A program made the position numbers and the translations under genes. Positions 55,405 to 64,000 of a stretch of DNA of 64,000 nt are shown in pieces; the stretch's first letter is position 1; the number at the start of each line of letters is the position of its first letter. Origin of the DNA: Cyanobium sp. (GTDB lineage Bacteria; Cyanobacteriota; Cyanobacteriia; PCC-6307; Cyanobiaceae); NCBI GenBank assembly GCA_014191755.1, contig BJHE01000008.1, positions 1 to 64,000 on the forward strand. Reading direction: 5' to 3'. The notes beneath the pieces are model-generated. The model saw nothing but the letters and a program-made list of their open reading frames with translations, ran no database searches and was not told the DNA's origin.

Positions 55405-56616
55405 GTGCCCGTTCCCGACTCCAGGCGAGGCCTCCAACCAGGGCGTAGCCTTTCCCTTACCAGGCTGCTGGGCTCACAGACACGGAGCCGACAGCACGTC
55501 CAATTAAAGTGGGTCCTCGCCGTGGCGTTGCTGATTTGTGGCCCATCGACTGAATTGGCCCGGGCAGGCTCCAACCCTGATTCTTCCTTAACCAGGGATC
55601 AGGCCCCATTCCAACCTGGCCAAAGCAAGGGATCAGCTAATCTTACACCTGCCCGTCTCAGTATTACTGAGGTATATGCCGATCTCTACGTGCTCGGCCC
55701 CGGTGATGGACTGCAACTCACCTTTCTCGATCCAGCGGCGAAAGAGATCGGTGGACCCTTCGGCATCCTGCCGGATGGCACCAGCAGTCTTCCCCTGCTG
55801 GGTTCGGTTCAGCTAACCGGACTCACGATCGGTCAAGCCAGCCGCTGGTTGTCCAGCCTCTATGGCAAGCAGTTGAAACGTCCACAGCTCTATCTCACCC
55901 TGATCACCCCCCGCCCGGTGAAGGTTTCGATCATCGGTGAGGTGGAAAAACCTGGCCTCTATCCCCTTCCACCCTTCTCCACACCGGTTTCAGCCATTCA
56001 GCAAGCCGGTGGGATCACGGTGAACTCTGATATCCGCAAGGTGACACTCCGGCGTCAAGCTGGTATCGATGGAAGCCAGAAACAGGCCACCCTTGATATC
56101 AGCCAAGTCTTGCTCAACGGAAATCAGCTTCAGAATCCTGTGCTGTTTGATGGAGACACCTTGATCATCGGCTTCACCAAGGAGGTGCCTGCCGAAATCC
56201 GCGAAATCGGAGCTTCAAATCTAGCTCCCACGTCTATCAGTGTAACGATTCTGGGTGAGGTAAAAACACCGGGTTCTGTAAGTCTCCCTGCCAACACTCC
56301 GCTGGTGGAAGCGATCTTCCGCGCCGGTGGACCGGTGCGCTGGCGGGCCAACAAAAATCAGGTTGAGCTCGTACGTTTCAGCCGCGACGGCAAAGCGACA
56401 CGTCAGACTTTTAGCTACAACGATACCACCAATCTATCTCTGAAAAATCCCCCTCTTCGCAATGGTGACACGGTCATTGTGAAATCGAGTTTCTATGGCA
56501 AGGTTTTGAATGCTTTCTCTGATATCGCCGTACCGATCGGGGCTGCGAGCAGTGCTGCAAATTTGGTCAACACTTGGTACTTCTATAGAAATTGGAACAA
56601 CAACAATAACAATTAA
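55405..56616 (+). CDS. wza: Wza-type polysaccharide export protein
   Basis: A 403-residue secreted protein. After an extended basic N-region it has a signal segment (LAVALLICGPSTELARA). A polysaccharide-export domain follows with YVLGPGDGLQLTFLD. Two SLBB-type beta-grasp units come next, one around KVSIIGEVEKPGLYPLPP with AGGITVNSDIRKVTLRR, the other around SVTILGEVKTPGSVSLPA. It should form or line the periplasmic/outer-membrane channel partner of the Wzc-type kinase. No clear lipobox Cys is seen. The C-terminus ends in an Asn run (NWNNNNNN). The start is GTG 55405. It is divergent from wzc. Confidence 0.88.
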   Translation: MPVPDSRRGLQPGRSLSLTRLLGSQTRSRQHVQLKWVLAVALLICGPSTELARAGSNPDSSLTRDQAPFQPGQSKGSANLTPARLSITEVYADLYVLGPGDGLQLTFLDPAAKEIGGPFGILPDGTSSLPLLGSVQLTGLTIGQASRWLSSLYGKQLKRPQLYLTLITPRPVKVSIIGEVEKPGLYPLPPFSTPVSAIQQAGGITVNSDIRKVTLRRQAGIDGSQKQATLDISQVLLNGNQLQNPVLFDGDTLIIGFTKEVPAEIREIGASNLAPTSISVTILGEVKTPGSVSLPANTPLVEAIFRAGGPVRWRANKNQVELVRFSRDGKATRQTFSYNDTTNLSLKNPPLRNGDTVIVKSSFYGKVLNAFSDIAVPIGAASSAANLVNTWYFYRNWNNNNNN

Positions 56617-56682
56617 AGTAAATCTTTAAAATCGAGTTTGGTTTCGCCTCATTTTAGTTGACAAACTCTTCTTCCTCACACC

Positions 56683-57813
56683 ATGGATTGCCATTCCCGC
56701 CCCTCGACCCCAAACCGCGCCATAGCCTGGGCCTTACTCAGTCAGTCCATTTGGCTACCCCTTCTTGCTCTTGATGTGCACGATCGCTGGCAGGCCCAGA
56801 TTCGGGTACAACGGGAGGTTGCCGAAGCCGCGAGCCGCCGCTCTCCCCGGGAAGAGATCCCGCAGATTCAGCTCCCTGGTGGCGTGACCACCGCAGCTAG
56901 CAAGCAGAAAGACACTGGCCTGCTTCTCGGGAGCGCCACCCGGTCGCCCCTGAATCCCTCCGACCGAACCGGCATGGTGAGCGAAGCGGGCTTCTCCGGC
57001 TTCGCGCCGACCGGTCCTTCCCACATGTTGAATCCCGGGCGAACAGACGCCATCCCCGGTACTCCAACAGCGGCTTCAGGCCCTGGCGAGCTTCAGCTGC
57101 GCCGTGGAAACTCCCCCCTCGGCCTCTCCACCGCAGCGAGCTCGCCTAATCCCCTTCTCCAGACTTTCAACAGGGCCGAATTGCTCGGGGGCAGCCTTGG
57201 CCTGAGCGATCTCAACAGCCCCGCAATGCCTCCCCTGGCCATGGCTGAACGGGCCCGCTGGCAAAGGAGCGGTGATCCCCTCGCTCCCCTGCCCGGAGCC
57301 TGGAGGGAACCGATGCGACGAGCCCTCCAGGGCCTGGCCACCAGTAAGGGCGCCGCTACCAGCGTCACGGCAGCCAGGGTGGTTCATGTGCCCTCGCTCC
57401 GGGTGCGCCAGTCAACTCCAGTGCCCCTGGCGGTACAACCGGATGGCAGCGTCGACATCCTCACTAAACCGGACAACCCGGCTGTGGTGGATGAAATCCG
57501 CCAATGGTCGTCACGCCAGCCCACCTCGGGACAGCCCGGAGTCACCGCTGCTGTGGTCCATCTCGAACCCCTGCCCGAGGCGCCCCGCGAGCTAGAGCCT
57601 GCCACCATCCAAACCAGCACCGCCGCGCCGATCCAAGCCCCCCTAGCGACAAACAGCCGGCCCGCGGCCGCTGAACCCGCAGTCGCCCCAAGCCCACCCC
57701 CCGTGGCCGCAGCCCCGGCCCCCGAGGTGACGGCACCACCCCCGCCGGCAGCCGCTCCATCCGCCAGTAGCGCAGTCCCCCCAGGGTCAGCGACTGGAGC
57801 CAGCATCCCCTGA
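56683..57813 (+). CDS. Pro/Ala-rich hypothetical protein with N-terminal membrane segment
   Basis: I do not recognise this 376-residue protein. It has a short N-terminal hydrophobic segment (IAWALLSQSIWLPLLAL) that could be a membrane anchor or an uncleaved signal. A low-complexity Ser/Pro/Gly region follows, then a more ordered middle (AARVVHVPSLRVRQSTPVPLAV) near residue 240 and a Pro/Ala-rich tail of about 70 residues resembling periplasm-spanning linkers such as those of TonB. No PEP-CTERM signal is present. It lies 66 bases after the wza-like gene in the same direction, so it may be a periplasmic part of the export machinery. That is inference from context only. Confidence 0.6.
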   Translation: MDCHSRPSTPNRAIAWALLSQSIWLPLLALDVHDRWQAQIRVQREVAEAASRRSPREEIPQIQLPGGVTTAASKQKDTGLLLGSATRSPLNPSDRTGMVSEAGFSGFAPTGPSHMLNPGRTDAIPGTPTAASGPGELQLRRGNSPLGLSTAASSPNPLLQTFNRAELLGGSLGLSDLNSPAMPPLAMAERARWQRSGDPLAPLPGAWREPMRRALQGLATSKGAATSVTAARVVHVPSLRVRQSTPVPLAVQPDGSVDILTKPDNPAVVDEIRQWSSRQPTSGQPGVTAAVVHLEPLPEAPRELEPATIQTSTAAPIQAPLATNSRPAAAEPAVAPSPPPVAAAPAPEVTAPPPPAAAPSASSAVPPGSATGASIP

Positions 57814-57817
57814 GAGC

Positions 57818-58141
57818 ATGGCGTCGGTTCCCGTGAACACCCTGCTCCAACAAGGCTGCGGCTTCACCCTCGGCCTGGTCTGCGCCACGGCCCTGCCGGT
57901 CTGCTCGGGCGAGATTCTGGTGGCTGGAGCGGAAAACAGGCCAGTATGGAGAGCTGGTTCATCTGTGGCGGAGGGCTCCACCGCAGGACACCCCCCTGTT
58001 CCCACCTGGTCTGCCGTTCCTCTTGGACCCTTAGCGAGCCCAGGCTGGGATCTACTCCCAATCGGGCCTCGCCGAGCACCGGGCTGGTCGCCACCCGCAC
58101 CGCCGGTGATCAATAAGTCACCCCTGTGGCAGAGGTTCTGA
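57818..58141 (+). CDS. Small possible secreted protein
   Basis: A 107-codon frame starting five bases after the preceding stop. Its N-terminus is moderately hydrophobic (LLQQGCGFTLGLVCATALPVCSG) and could be a signal peptide. The remainder is rich in Pro, Trp and Gly without a recognised domain. Reverse-strand frames of similar length overlap it (57787-58113, 57864-58100) but look less protein-like. It is supported only by position in line with the Pro/Ala-rich gene and by the signal-like start. Confidence 0.35.
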   Translation: MASVPVNTLLQQGCGFTLGLVCATALPVCSGEILVAGAENRPVWRAGSSVAEGSTAGHPPVPTWSAVPLGPLASPGWDLLPIGPRRAPGWSPPAPPVINKSPLWQRF

Positions 58142-58156
58142 CGCCGGCGCTAGACG

Positions 58157-58687
58157 CTACGCGGCCACCGCCAGCACTGCCTCGCTGATCGCCCGTCGCT
58201 GTTCGGGGTCGTACCCCCAGCGATCGAGAAAGTCGAGATCGGGGCCGCTGGCCTGGCCGGCAGCCTGCAGGAGAAGCTCCAAACGCTGCTTGACCAGATT
58301 CGGATCAAGCTGGCGCAACAGCTCGGTGCTCCTATCCCTCACCCGTTCCGATCGGGCCTGCTGGGTGGCATCGCCGCTGCGCTGATGGTGCAGCGCCATG
58401 GCCGTGGACATCGCCAGATTGCGGGCAGTGAGATCGACCACCCCCTCGCCCGCCTGCCGCAGCTGCAGCACCAGGGGCTCGGGGGGGCGATCCATTAAGG
58501 CACTGTCGCTGCTGAGGCTCACCACGAAAAAACCTCGCGCACCATCACGGCTGTTCACCAGGTGGGCCACCTGATCGGCGAGCACCTCATCGCTTAGCTC
58601 GCCGGCCTCCCAGAGAGCAAGCCCCTGGGCGGCTTGCTCCATCGCCTGGGGGAACGTGGGAGCAGAGGCTCCGGAATCAGTAGTCAT
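58157..58687 (-). CDS. Conserved hypothetical protein upstream of era
   Basis: A 176-residue soluble protein without signal peptide. It seems mainly helical, with an ordered segment GARGFFVVSLSSDSALMD and a helical C-terminal part (LRQLDPNLVKQRLELLLQAA, DLDFLDRWGYDPEQRRAISEAVL). I recall similar proteins beside era in picocyanobacteria, but no function is known to me. The ATG at 58687 is preferred; the longer frame to 59023 runs antisense into era. It is divergent from era, with a 99-base gap holding both promoters. Confidence 0.72.
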   Translation of the reverse strand: MTTDSGASAPTFPQAMEQAAQGLALWEAGELSDEVLADQVAHLVNSRDGARGFFVVSLSSDSALMDRPPEPLVLQLRQAGEGVVDLTARNLAMSTAMALHHQRSGDATQQARSERVRDRSTELLRQLDPNLVKQRLELLLQAAGQASGPDLDFLDRWGYDPEQRRAISEAVLAVAA

Positions 58688-58786
58688 GCGGCTGGCCCCC
58701 AGCGGATAGGTTTCCAGCCTATGAAGTGGTGCCACCGGCTGCCATGCGACGGTCACGGGGGGAGCGCTAGCTGCCAGGCTTGCTGC

Positions 58787-59731
58787 ATGGAGATTTCCCA
58801 GGCCCTGCCGGTCAGTCCTGATGGGTTCCGATCCGGCTTCGTTGCCCTGATTGGTCGCCCCAATGTGGGCAAGTCCACCCTGCTCAACCAGCTGGTGGGG
58901 GAAAAGGTGGCCATCACCTCTCCCGTAGCCCAGACCACCCGCAACCGGCTGAGGGCGATTCTCACCACGCCCTCGGCCCAGTTGGTGCTGCTGGACACGC
59001 CCGGCATCCACAAGCCCCACCACCTGCTGGGCGAGCGCCTGGTGCAGAGCGCCCGCGGGGCGATCGGCGAGGTGGATGTGGTGCTGTTGCTGGTGGATGG
59101 CAGCCAGCCAGCGGGACGGGGCGACGCCTACATCGTGGAGCTGCTACGCCAAGGCAACCTGCCGGTGCATCTGGCCCTCAATAAGCACGATCTGGTGGAA
59201 CCCGGACGGGCTATGGAACTGGCGGACTCCTACCGGGAGCTGCTGGCCGGCGGCGAAGGCGAATCCGGCCTCCCCTGGCCCCTCCATCCGGTGAGTGCCC
59301 TCACCGGGGAAGGCACAGCCGAACTGGTGCGGAGCCTGGCGGCTGATCTGCCCGCAGGACCCCACCTCTATCCGGCCGATGCCGTGAGCGACCAGCCGGA
59401 ACAGTTGCTCCTGGCCGAGCTGATCCGGGAGCAGGTGTTGCATCACACCCGGGAGGAGGTGCCCCATTCGGTGGCGGTGAGGGTGGAGCGGATTGTTGAG
59501 GATGGGCCCCGGACGGCGGTGCTGGCGACGGTGGTGGTGGAACGCAGCAGCCAGAAGGCGATCCTGATCGGCAAGGGCGGCAGCATGCTGCGGGAGATCG
59601 GAAAGGGCGCCCGGCTGCAGATGCAGAAGGTATTCGACGGACCCGTCTACCTGGAACTCTTTGTGAAGGTGGTGCCGCACTGGCGGCGCAGTGCCTCCCG
59701 CCTAGCCGAACTGGGCTACACGGGCGACTGA
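58787..59731 (+). CDS. era: GTPase Era
   Basis: Era is an essential GTPase that binds the 3' end of 16S rRNA and assists 30S assembly. G1 is GRPNVGKSTLLNQL near residue 24, the switch region is ITSPVAQTTRNR, G3 is DTPGIHKP and G4 is NKHD. The C-terminal KH domain has SQKAILIGKGGSMLREIG. With ATG 58787 it has 314 residues, as expected. The frame is open upstream to 58634 but overlaps the divergent gene. The next gene, a bilin lyase relative, starts 86 bases later. Confidence 0.96.
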   Translation: MEISQALPVSPDGFRSGFVALIGRPNVGKSTLLNQLVGEKVAITSPVAQTTRNRLRAILTTPSAQLVLLDTPGIHKPHHLLGERLVQSARGAIGEVDVVLLLVDGSQPAGRGDAYIVELLRQGNLPVHLALNKHDLVEPGRAMELADSYRELLAGGEGESGLPWPLHPVSALTGEGTAELVRSLAADLPAGPHLYPADAVSDQPEQLLLAELIREQVLHHTREEVPHSVAVRVERIVEDGPRTAVLATVVVERSSQKAILIGKGGSMLREIGKGARLQMQKVFDGPVYLELFVKVVPHWRRSASRLAELGYTGD

Positions 59732-59817
59732 CGAGCCCAGCGCTTGTTTCGCTGGCCCAGACATGGCGGCCCTGGCGAGACGGCTGAGCGATGCATTGAA
59801 GAAGGGCGGCTGAGAGG

Positions 59818-60443
59818 ATGAGCCGGTGCATGGCGATCAGCTTGAGCGAGTTTCCCCCCTCCGACTTGGCGAGTTTTCTCCGGCTCTGTGACGGTGAGTG
59901 GCTCACGGTGCGCAGCCGCTTCGAGCTTCAGAACACCGGGAGTGACGATGCCAACCCAACGCCTCCTGCCGAGGCCGAGCTGGAGGCATCGGCGGGGCCA
60001 GCTAGCCAAGGGCCCTTTGGCGGCGACGATCCCGGCCCGACGGCATCCGAACCCCAGGAACAGTGGCACGACAGTGCCCGCGGGGCCCTGCTCGTGACTT
60101 ATCTGGAGCCGGGGGAACCGCACGAACCGGGGGCGTTGCAGGTGACGCCCCCGGCGCTCGATAGCCGAGCGGCCACACCGCAGCGCTTGCACTTCCAGGC
60201 GGGGGGCGGTTTTGAGCGCAAGGATCAGGCCGGCAACGCGCTCAGCCATGGCACCTGGCAACTCTGGAGCGACGGCAGCATGGAGCTCGCCCAGAACGGG
60301 GCCGACTCCGTGGTGTGGGAGCGGATCTGGTTCACCAAGCCCAACCTGCGCCTGCGGAGCAGCGTGGAGCACGGCCGAGACGGCAGCCCTTGCCGTGCCA
60401 GCTTCAGCTCCGAGATCCGCCGCGTCAGCCGCCCCGCGCCGTG

Positions 60444-60444
<1 letters not shown>
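59818..60444 (+). CDS. CpcS/CpeS-family phycobiliprotein lyase-like protein
   Basis: A 208-residue protein of the CpcS/CpeS lipocalin-like family, whose members attach bilins to Cys residues of phycobiliproteins or carry bilins. The N-terminal [19 protein letters not shown] and C-terminal [16 protein letters not shown] with [11 protein letters not shown] are the family's hallmark blocks. An Ala/Pro/Glu-rich insert of about 40 residues separates the first strands from the core. ATG 59830 is an alternative start four codons in. Its stop overlaps the trmD start (TGATG). The specific phycobiliprotein target cannot be told. Confidence 0.8.
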
Positions 60445-61711
<1,267 letters not shown>

Positions 61712-61715
<4 letters not shown>

Positions 61716-62464
61716 CCCCACCCCCGGAACCCACCAAGCCCCGCCTCGACCTCCGCCTCGACTTGGAGCGCCGCAGCCGCCTGGGAATGGTGGAGGCGAT
61801 CTGGGGCGAACACAAGAGTGCCGAGCAGATCGCGGCGGCCCTGGAGGGTTTGCACCAAGCCGGCCAGGTCGGCCTGGTGACCCGGGTGGTTCACTCCAAG
61901 GCCGAGGCGGTACTCACGAGCCTGCTAGCCAGGGGGCATGACCCCGCAACCTGGTGCTATCACCCGGACGGCCGCTGCATCTGCTCAGCTTCATTGCCCC
62001 AGGCTGATCCCGAACGGGCAGCGGTGGCGATCGTGGCCGGAGGTAGCAGCGATTTGATCGTAGCTAGCGAAGCCAGCCTGGCCCTGGCCTGCCACGGGAT
62101 CGCCAGCGATCTGGTGCTGGATGTGGGCGTGGCCGGACTGCATCGCCTGCTCGGCCAGCTAGATCGCATCAGGAGGGCTCCGCTGCTAATCGCCTGTGCC
62201 GGTATGGAGGGCGCCCTGCCCACCGTGCTGGCCGGCCTGTTGCCCCAACCGGTGATCGGAGTGCCGGTTTCGGTGGGCTACGGGGTAAGCGCCGGTGGGC
62301 AGGCGGCCCTGCAGGGGATGCTCGCGAGCTGCGCGCCGGGACTCACCGTGGTGAACATCGACAACGGCTACGGAGCCGCGATGGCGGCCCTGCGCATCCT
62401 CGGGTCCTCAGCCATGGGGCCTGTGCAGGGTGAAGAAGCAGGGGATGTTCACCCGGTGCGGTGA
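61712..62464 (+). CDS. larB: LarB-type nickel-pincer cofactor synthase (AIR carboxylase-like)
   Basis: LarB carboxylates the pyridinium ring of nicotinic acid adenine dinucleotide and cleaves its phosphoanhydride, the first step to the nickel-pincer nucleotide cofactor of lactate racemase and related enzymes. A PurE-like core is seen in [16 protein letters not shown] and [18 protein letters not shown]. The Cys in [20 protein letters not shown] matches the reactive residue of LarB. Length is 250 residues, normal. LarC, LarE and a LarA-type enzyme are not in the window. ATG 61712 overlaps the previous stop (ATGA). A terminator hairpin follows. Confidence 0.9.
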
Positions 62465-62528
62465 GCTGGCGGTCCGAGCGTTACAGCGGGCAATGATGGC
62501 AGTTTGCGGAGGGCTGCCACAAGCTAAA

Positions 62529-62567
62529 TCCCTCCTGCAGGGCTCACAAGGAAGCCTGCGGGAGGGA
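62529..62567. terminator. Strong hairpin between convergent larB and DUF1517-like gene
   Basis: TCCCTCCTGCAGG (62529-62541) pairs with CCTGCGGGAGGGA (62555-62567) through 13 base pairs (one G-T), loop of 13 bases. It lies in the gap between two convergent genes and probably stops transcripts from either side, although no long T-run follows. Confidence 0.6.
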
Positions 62568-62595
62568 CTGGGCTGCCCGGGAAGAGCAGCGCGGT

Positions 62596-63636
62596 TCAGA
62601 GATGCTGGAGTTCGGGGTAGGCCCCCAGCAACTGGTCGGCGGTGAGCACCTCGCCCACCCCCTCGGGCTGCCAGATCACCTCGAGAGCCAGGAGATCCTC
62701 TACACCCACCGAGGCAAGACGCTGGAGGGTTTCGCGAAGCGCTTCAGCCGTATCCGTGCCCTTGAGGTCGAGGGCTCGACGACTGGCGATCAACAGCGTG
62801 ACCGCGATGTAATCACTCGCCGCGTCGCTGCTGCCGGCAGCCACCACGGAGGACCCGGCGCTGCGCGCTCCAGCCACGTTGGTGGTGATCTCCCGCTCGA
62901 GCTTGCTGCGCTCCCGCACGGCAAGGCGGTTGAAAGTGGACTCGGCACTAGCAAAGGGCACCTGACCAACCTCGCCGTTGGCGTAAACCCAGAGCTCTGG
63001 GTTGCGCAACAGCGAGAGGCTGGTTTCCTGCAAAACCCGCTGCAGACCGGCCGTGGTGGAAGTGTCGGCCGTGGCGGCCATACGACGCAGATCGGCCTGC
63101 AGTTCGCGGGCGGAGGCCAGCAGACCCACCTGAACCTCGGCGATCGCCACCGGGCCATCCACGGAACCGCCGAGGCTGCCGGCGGAATCGGAACCGGAAA
63201 GGCTGCCACCGGCGTTACGCAGGCCATTGAGCAGGGCACCCACCACGGCCATCAGCACCAGCAAGCCGAGCAGACCGCCTCCGAATCCGAAGATCGGCAC
63301 CACGAACGGCACACCAAAGCCGCCGCCGCCGTAGTAGACACCACCGCCGTAGTAACCACCACCGCCGTAGTAACCGCCGCCACCGTAATAACCGCCACCA
63401 CCGCCGTAACCACCGCGATAACCACCGCGATAGGAGCCGCCACCGCCGCCGCCGTAATTACGGGGTGCGGAAGGAGCCGAACGGAAACTGCCGCCACCGA
63501 TGCGGCCGCCACTGGCGGCTTGGGCGGGGGTTGGTGCGGCGGCAATCAGGGCGGCCATCAAAACCGGGATTAGCACGAAACCGGTCAGGCGCCGCAGCAC
63601 GGGACGCAGGAACGGGGGTAATTGTCGAGGAGCCAT
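62596..63636 (-). CDS. DUF1517-like Gly/Tyr-rich membrane protein
   Basis: A 346-residue exported or membrane protein. A signal-like helix (LTGFVLIPVLMAALIAAAP) is followed by a Gly/Tyr-rich repeat region at about residues 58-108. A membrane helix comes next (LLGLLVLMAVVGALLNGL), then a soluble C-terminal domain with VAIAEVQVGLLASARELQ, TFNRLAVRERSKLEREITTN and VEDLLALEVIWQPE, typical of DUF1517 proteins of cyanobacteria and plastids. The function is unknown. ATG 63636 is preferred; the frame stays open to 63819. It lies 26 bases after thiS on the same strand and may be co-transcribed. Confidence 0.85.
   Translation of the reverse strand: MAPRQLPPFLRPVLRRLTGFVLIPVLMAALIAAAPTPAQAASGGRIGGGSFRSAPSAPRNYGGGGGGSYRGGYRGGYGGGGGYYGGGGYYGGGGYYGGGVYYGGGGFGVPFVVPIFGFGGGLLGLLVLMAVVGALLNGLRNAGGSLSGSDSAGSLGGSVDGPVAIAEVQVGLLASARELQADLRRMAATADTSTTAGLQRVLQETSLSLLRNPELWVYANGEVGQVPFASAESTFNRLAVRERSKLEREITTNVAGARSAGSSVVAAGSSDAASDYIAVTLLIASRRALDLKGTDTAEALRETLQRLASVGVEDLLALEVIWQPEGVGEVLTADQLLGAYPELQHL
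63321..63455. repeat. Degenerate 18-base tandem repeat encoding Gly/Tyr units
   Basis: About seven imperfect copies of an 18-base unit, on the forward strand close to CCGCCGTAGTAACCACCA, lie inside the DUF1517-like gene. On the coding strand they encode repeated GGGGYY and GGYRGG units. Such repeats are prone to slippage, so length may vary between strains. Confidence 0.75.
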
Positions 63637-63662
63637 GGATGGCGCCGAGGGATGAGGCGAAT

Positions 63663-63878
63663 CTAGGAACCACCCCCCACGATGGTGACCACTTCCAGCA
63701 CATCGGATTCCACCACCGGCTGTGAAGGCCAGTTCTGGCGGGACAGGATGGATCCGTTGAACTCCACCACCACCAGCCGTGGCTGATAGCCGAGGGCCTC
63801 CAGCAGCCGATCGAGGCACAGGCCGGCCGGTGCGATCCGTTCCTCCCCGTTGACCCGCAGCGTGATCGACTCAGTCAT
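63663..63878 (-). CDS. thiS: Thiamine biosynthesis sulfur carrier ThiS
   Basis: ThiS is a ubiquitin-fold sulfur carrier. Its C-terminal Gly-Gly is thiocarboxylated by ThiF and gives sulfur to the thiazole of thiamine. This 71-residue protein shows ITLRVNGEERIAPAG, VVVEFNGSILSRQNW and the C-terminal VVTIVGGGS. The protein ends in GGGS and not GG, so an extra Ser would have to be tolerated or removed. ATG 63878 overlaps the end of thiE (ATGACTGA), which couples the two thiamine genes. Confidence 0.9.
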   Translation of the reverse strand: MTESITLRVNGEERIAPAGLCLDRLLEALGYQPRLVVVEFNGSILSRQNWPSQPVVESDVLEVVTIVGGGS

Positions 63879-64000
63879 CAACCCTCGCCAGGGCCTCCAG
63901 CAGGGCGGCGCTGGCCGCCTGCGGGTCCGGAGCTGCCGTGATCGCCCGCACCACCGCCACCCGGCGGGCGCCGGCGGCGACCACGGCGCCCAGGTTGGTC
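63871..64000 (-). CDS. thiE: Thiamine phosphate synthase ThiE, C-terminal end (partial)
   Basis: The last 43 codons of a gene that continues past the window edge. The visible sequence TNLGAVVAAGARRVAVVRAI followed by a short helical tail ending RVDD matches the end of thiamine phosphate synthase, which couples HMP-pyrophosphate and the thiazole phosphate. It overlaps the thiS start by eight bases. Identification rests on a short stretch but is strengthened by the neighbouring thiS. In cyanobacteria ThiE may be fused to other thiamine domains, which cannot be checked here. Confidence 0.85.
   Translation of the reverse strand, partial: TNLGAVVAAGARRVAVVRAITAAPDPQAASAALLEALARVDD

Noticed and set aside
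56683..57813. Pro/Ala-rich protein considered as exosortase substrate
   Set aside because: Its C-terminus has no PEP motif, no terminal helix and no basic tail.
63321..63455. Repeat block considered as a CRISPR array
   Set aside because: The units are contiguous 18-base coding repeats with no unique spacers and lie inside a Gly/Tyr-rich gene.

Overview
The window is high-GC DNA from a picocyanobacterium, most likely of the Cyanobium/Synechococcus alpha-cyanobacterial group. The evidence is photosystem II genes (psbD end, psbC), a CpcS/CpeS-type bilin lyase relative, the plastid-type division protein ZipN/Ftn2 (ARC6-like), cyanoexosortase A, and neighbours (psbC-maf-cobQ-ferredoxin; pdhA-zipN-ffh-rpsP-phoH; era-bilin lyase-trmD-ispF-larB) that I recall from Synechococcus and Prochlorococcus. 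No tRNA, rRNA, CRISPR array, transposase or phage gene was seen.

Layout. (1) 1-5.5 kb: photosystem II, Maf, a frameshifted YcgJ-like secreted protein, cobyric acid synthase and a small 2Fe-2S ferredoxin. (2) 5.5-8.0 kb: a divergent pair of sugar genes, a glycosyltransferase-like protein and UDP-galactopyranose mutase, with lower GC and a long intergenic hairpin. (3) 8.0-19.3 kb: housekeeping genes for tRNA thiolation, NAD(P)HX repair, a group 2 sigma factor, pyruvate dehydrogenase E1 alpha, cell division, SRP, ribosomal protein S16, PhoH and a Bax-inhibitor-1 membrane protein. (4) 19.6-58.1 kb: a very large surface-polysaccharide island. (5) 58.2-64 kb: housekeeping again: Era, a bilin lyase relative, an in-frame TrmD-IspF fusion, LarB, a DUF1517-like Gly/Tyr-rich membrane protein, and ThiS with the end of ThiE.

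The island starts with nucleotide-sugar synthesis (gmd-fcl for GDP-L-fucose, galE; glf lies outside at 6.9 kb). From 24.1 to 48.2 kb follows an almost gapless, translationally coupled run. It holds 13 glycosyltransferase genes, one of them a GT2-GT4 fusion, plus two asparagine-synthase-like proteins, a NodU/CmcH-type carbamoyltransferase, a CDP-paratose 2-epimerase-like enzyme, a Wzy-like polymerase, an atypical SDR and a WecA/WbpL-type initiating transferase. A second block at 48.3-52.6 kb encodes a WbpM/CapD dehydratase, cyanoexosortase A, its associated protein and a Cys-x5-Arg phosphatase. A convergent Wzc-type tyrosine autokinase and a divergent Wza-type export protein complete the export machinery. 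I see no Wzx flippase, ABC exporter or PEP-CTERM substrate in the window.

The most interesting items are the exosortase/BY-kinase/phosphatase module, which may couple capsule export control to surface-protein processing; the TrmD-IspF fusion; the GT2-GT4 fusion; the pairing of asparagine-synthase-like and carbamoyltransferase genes, suggesting amidated and carbamoylated sugars; and a possible attenuator inside the glycan operon.
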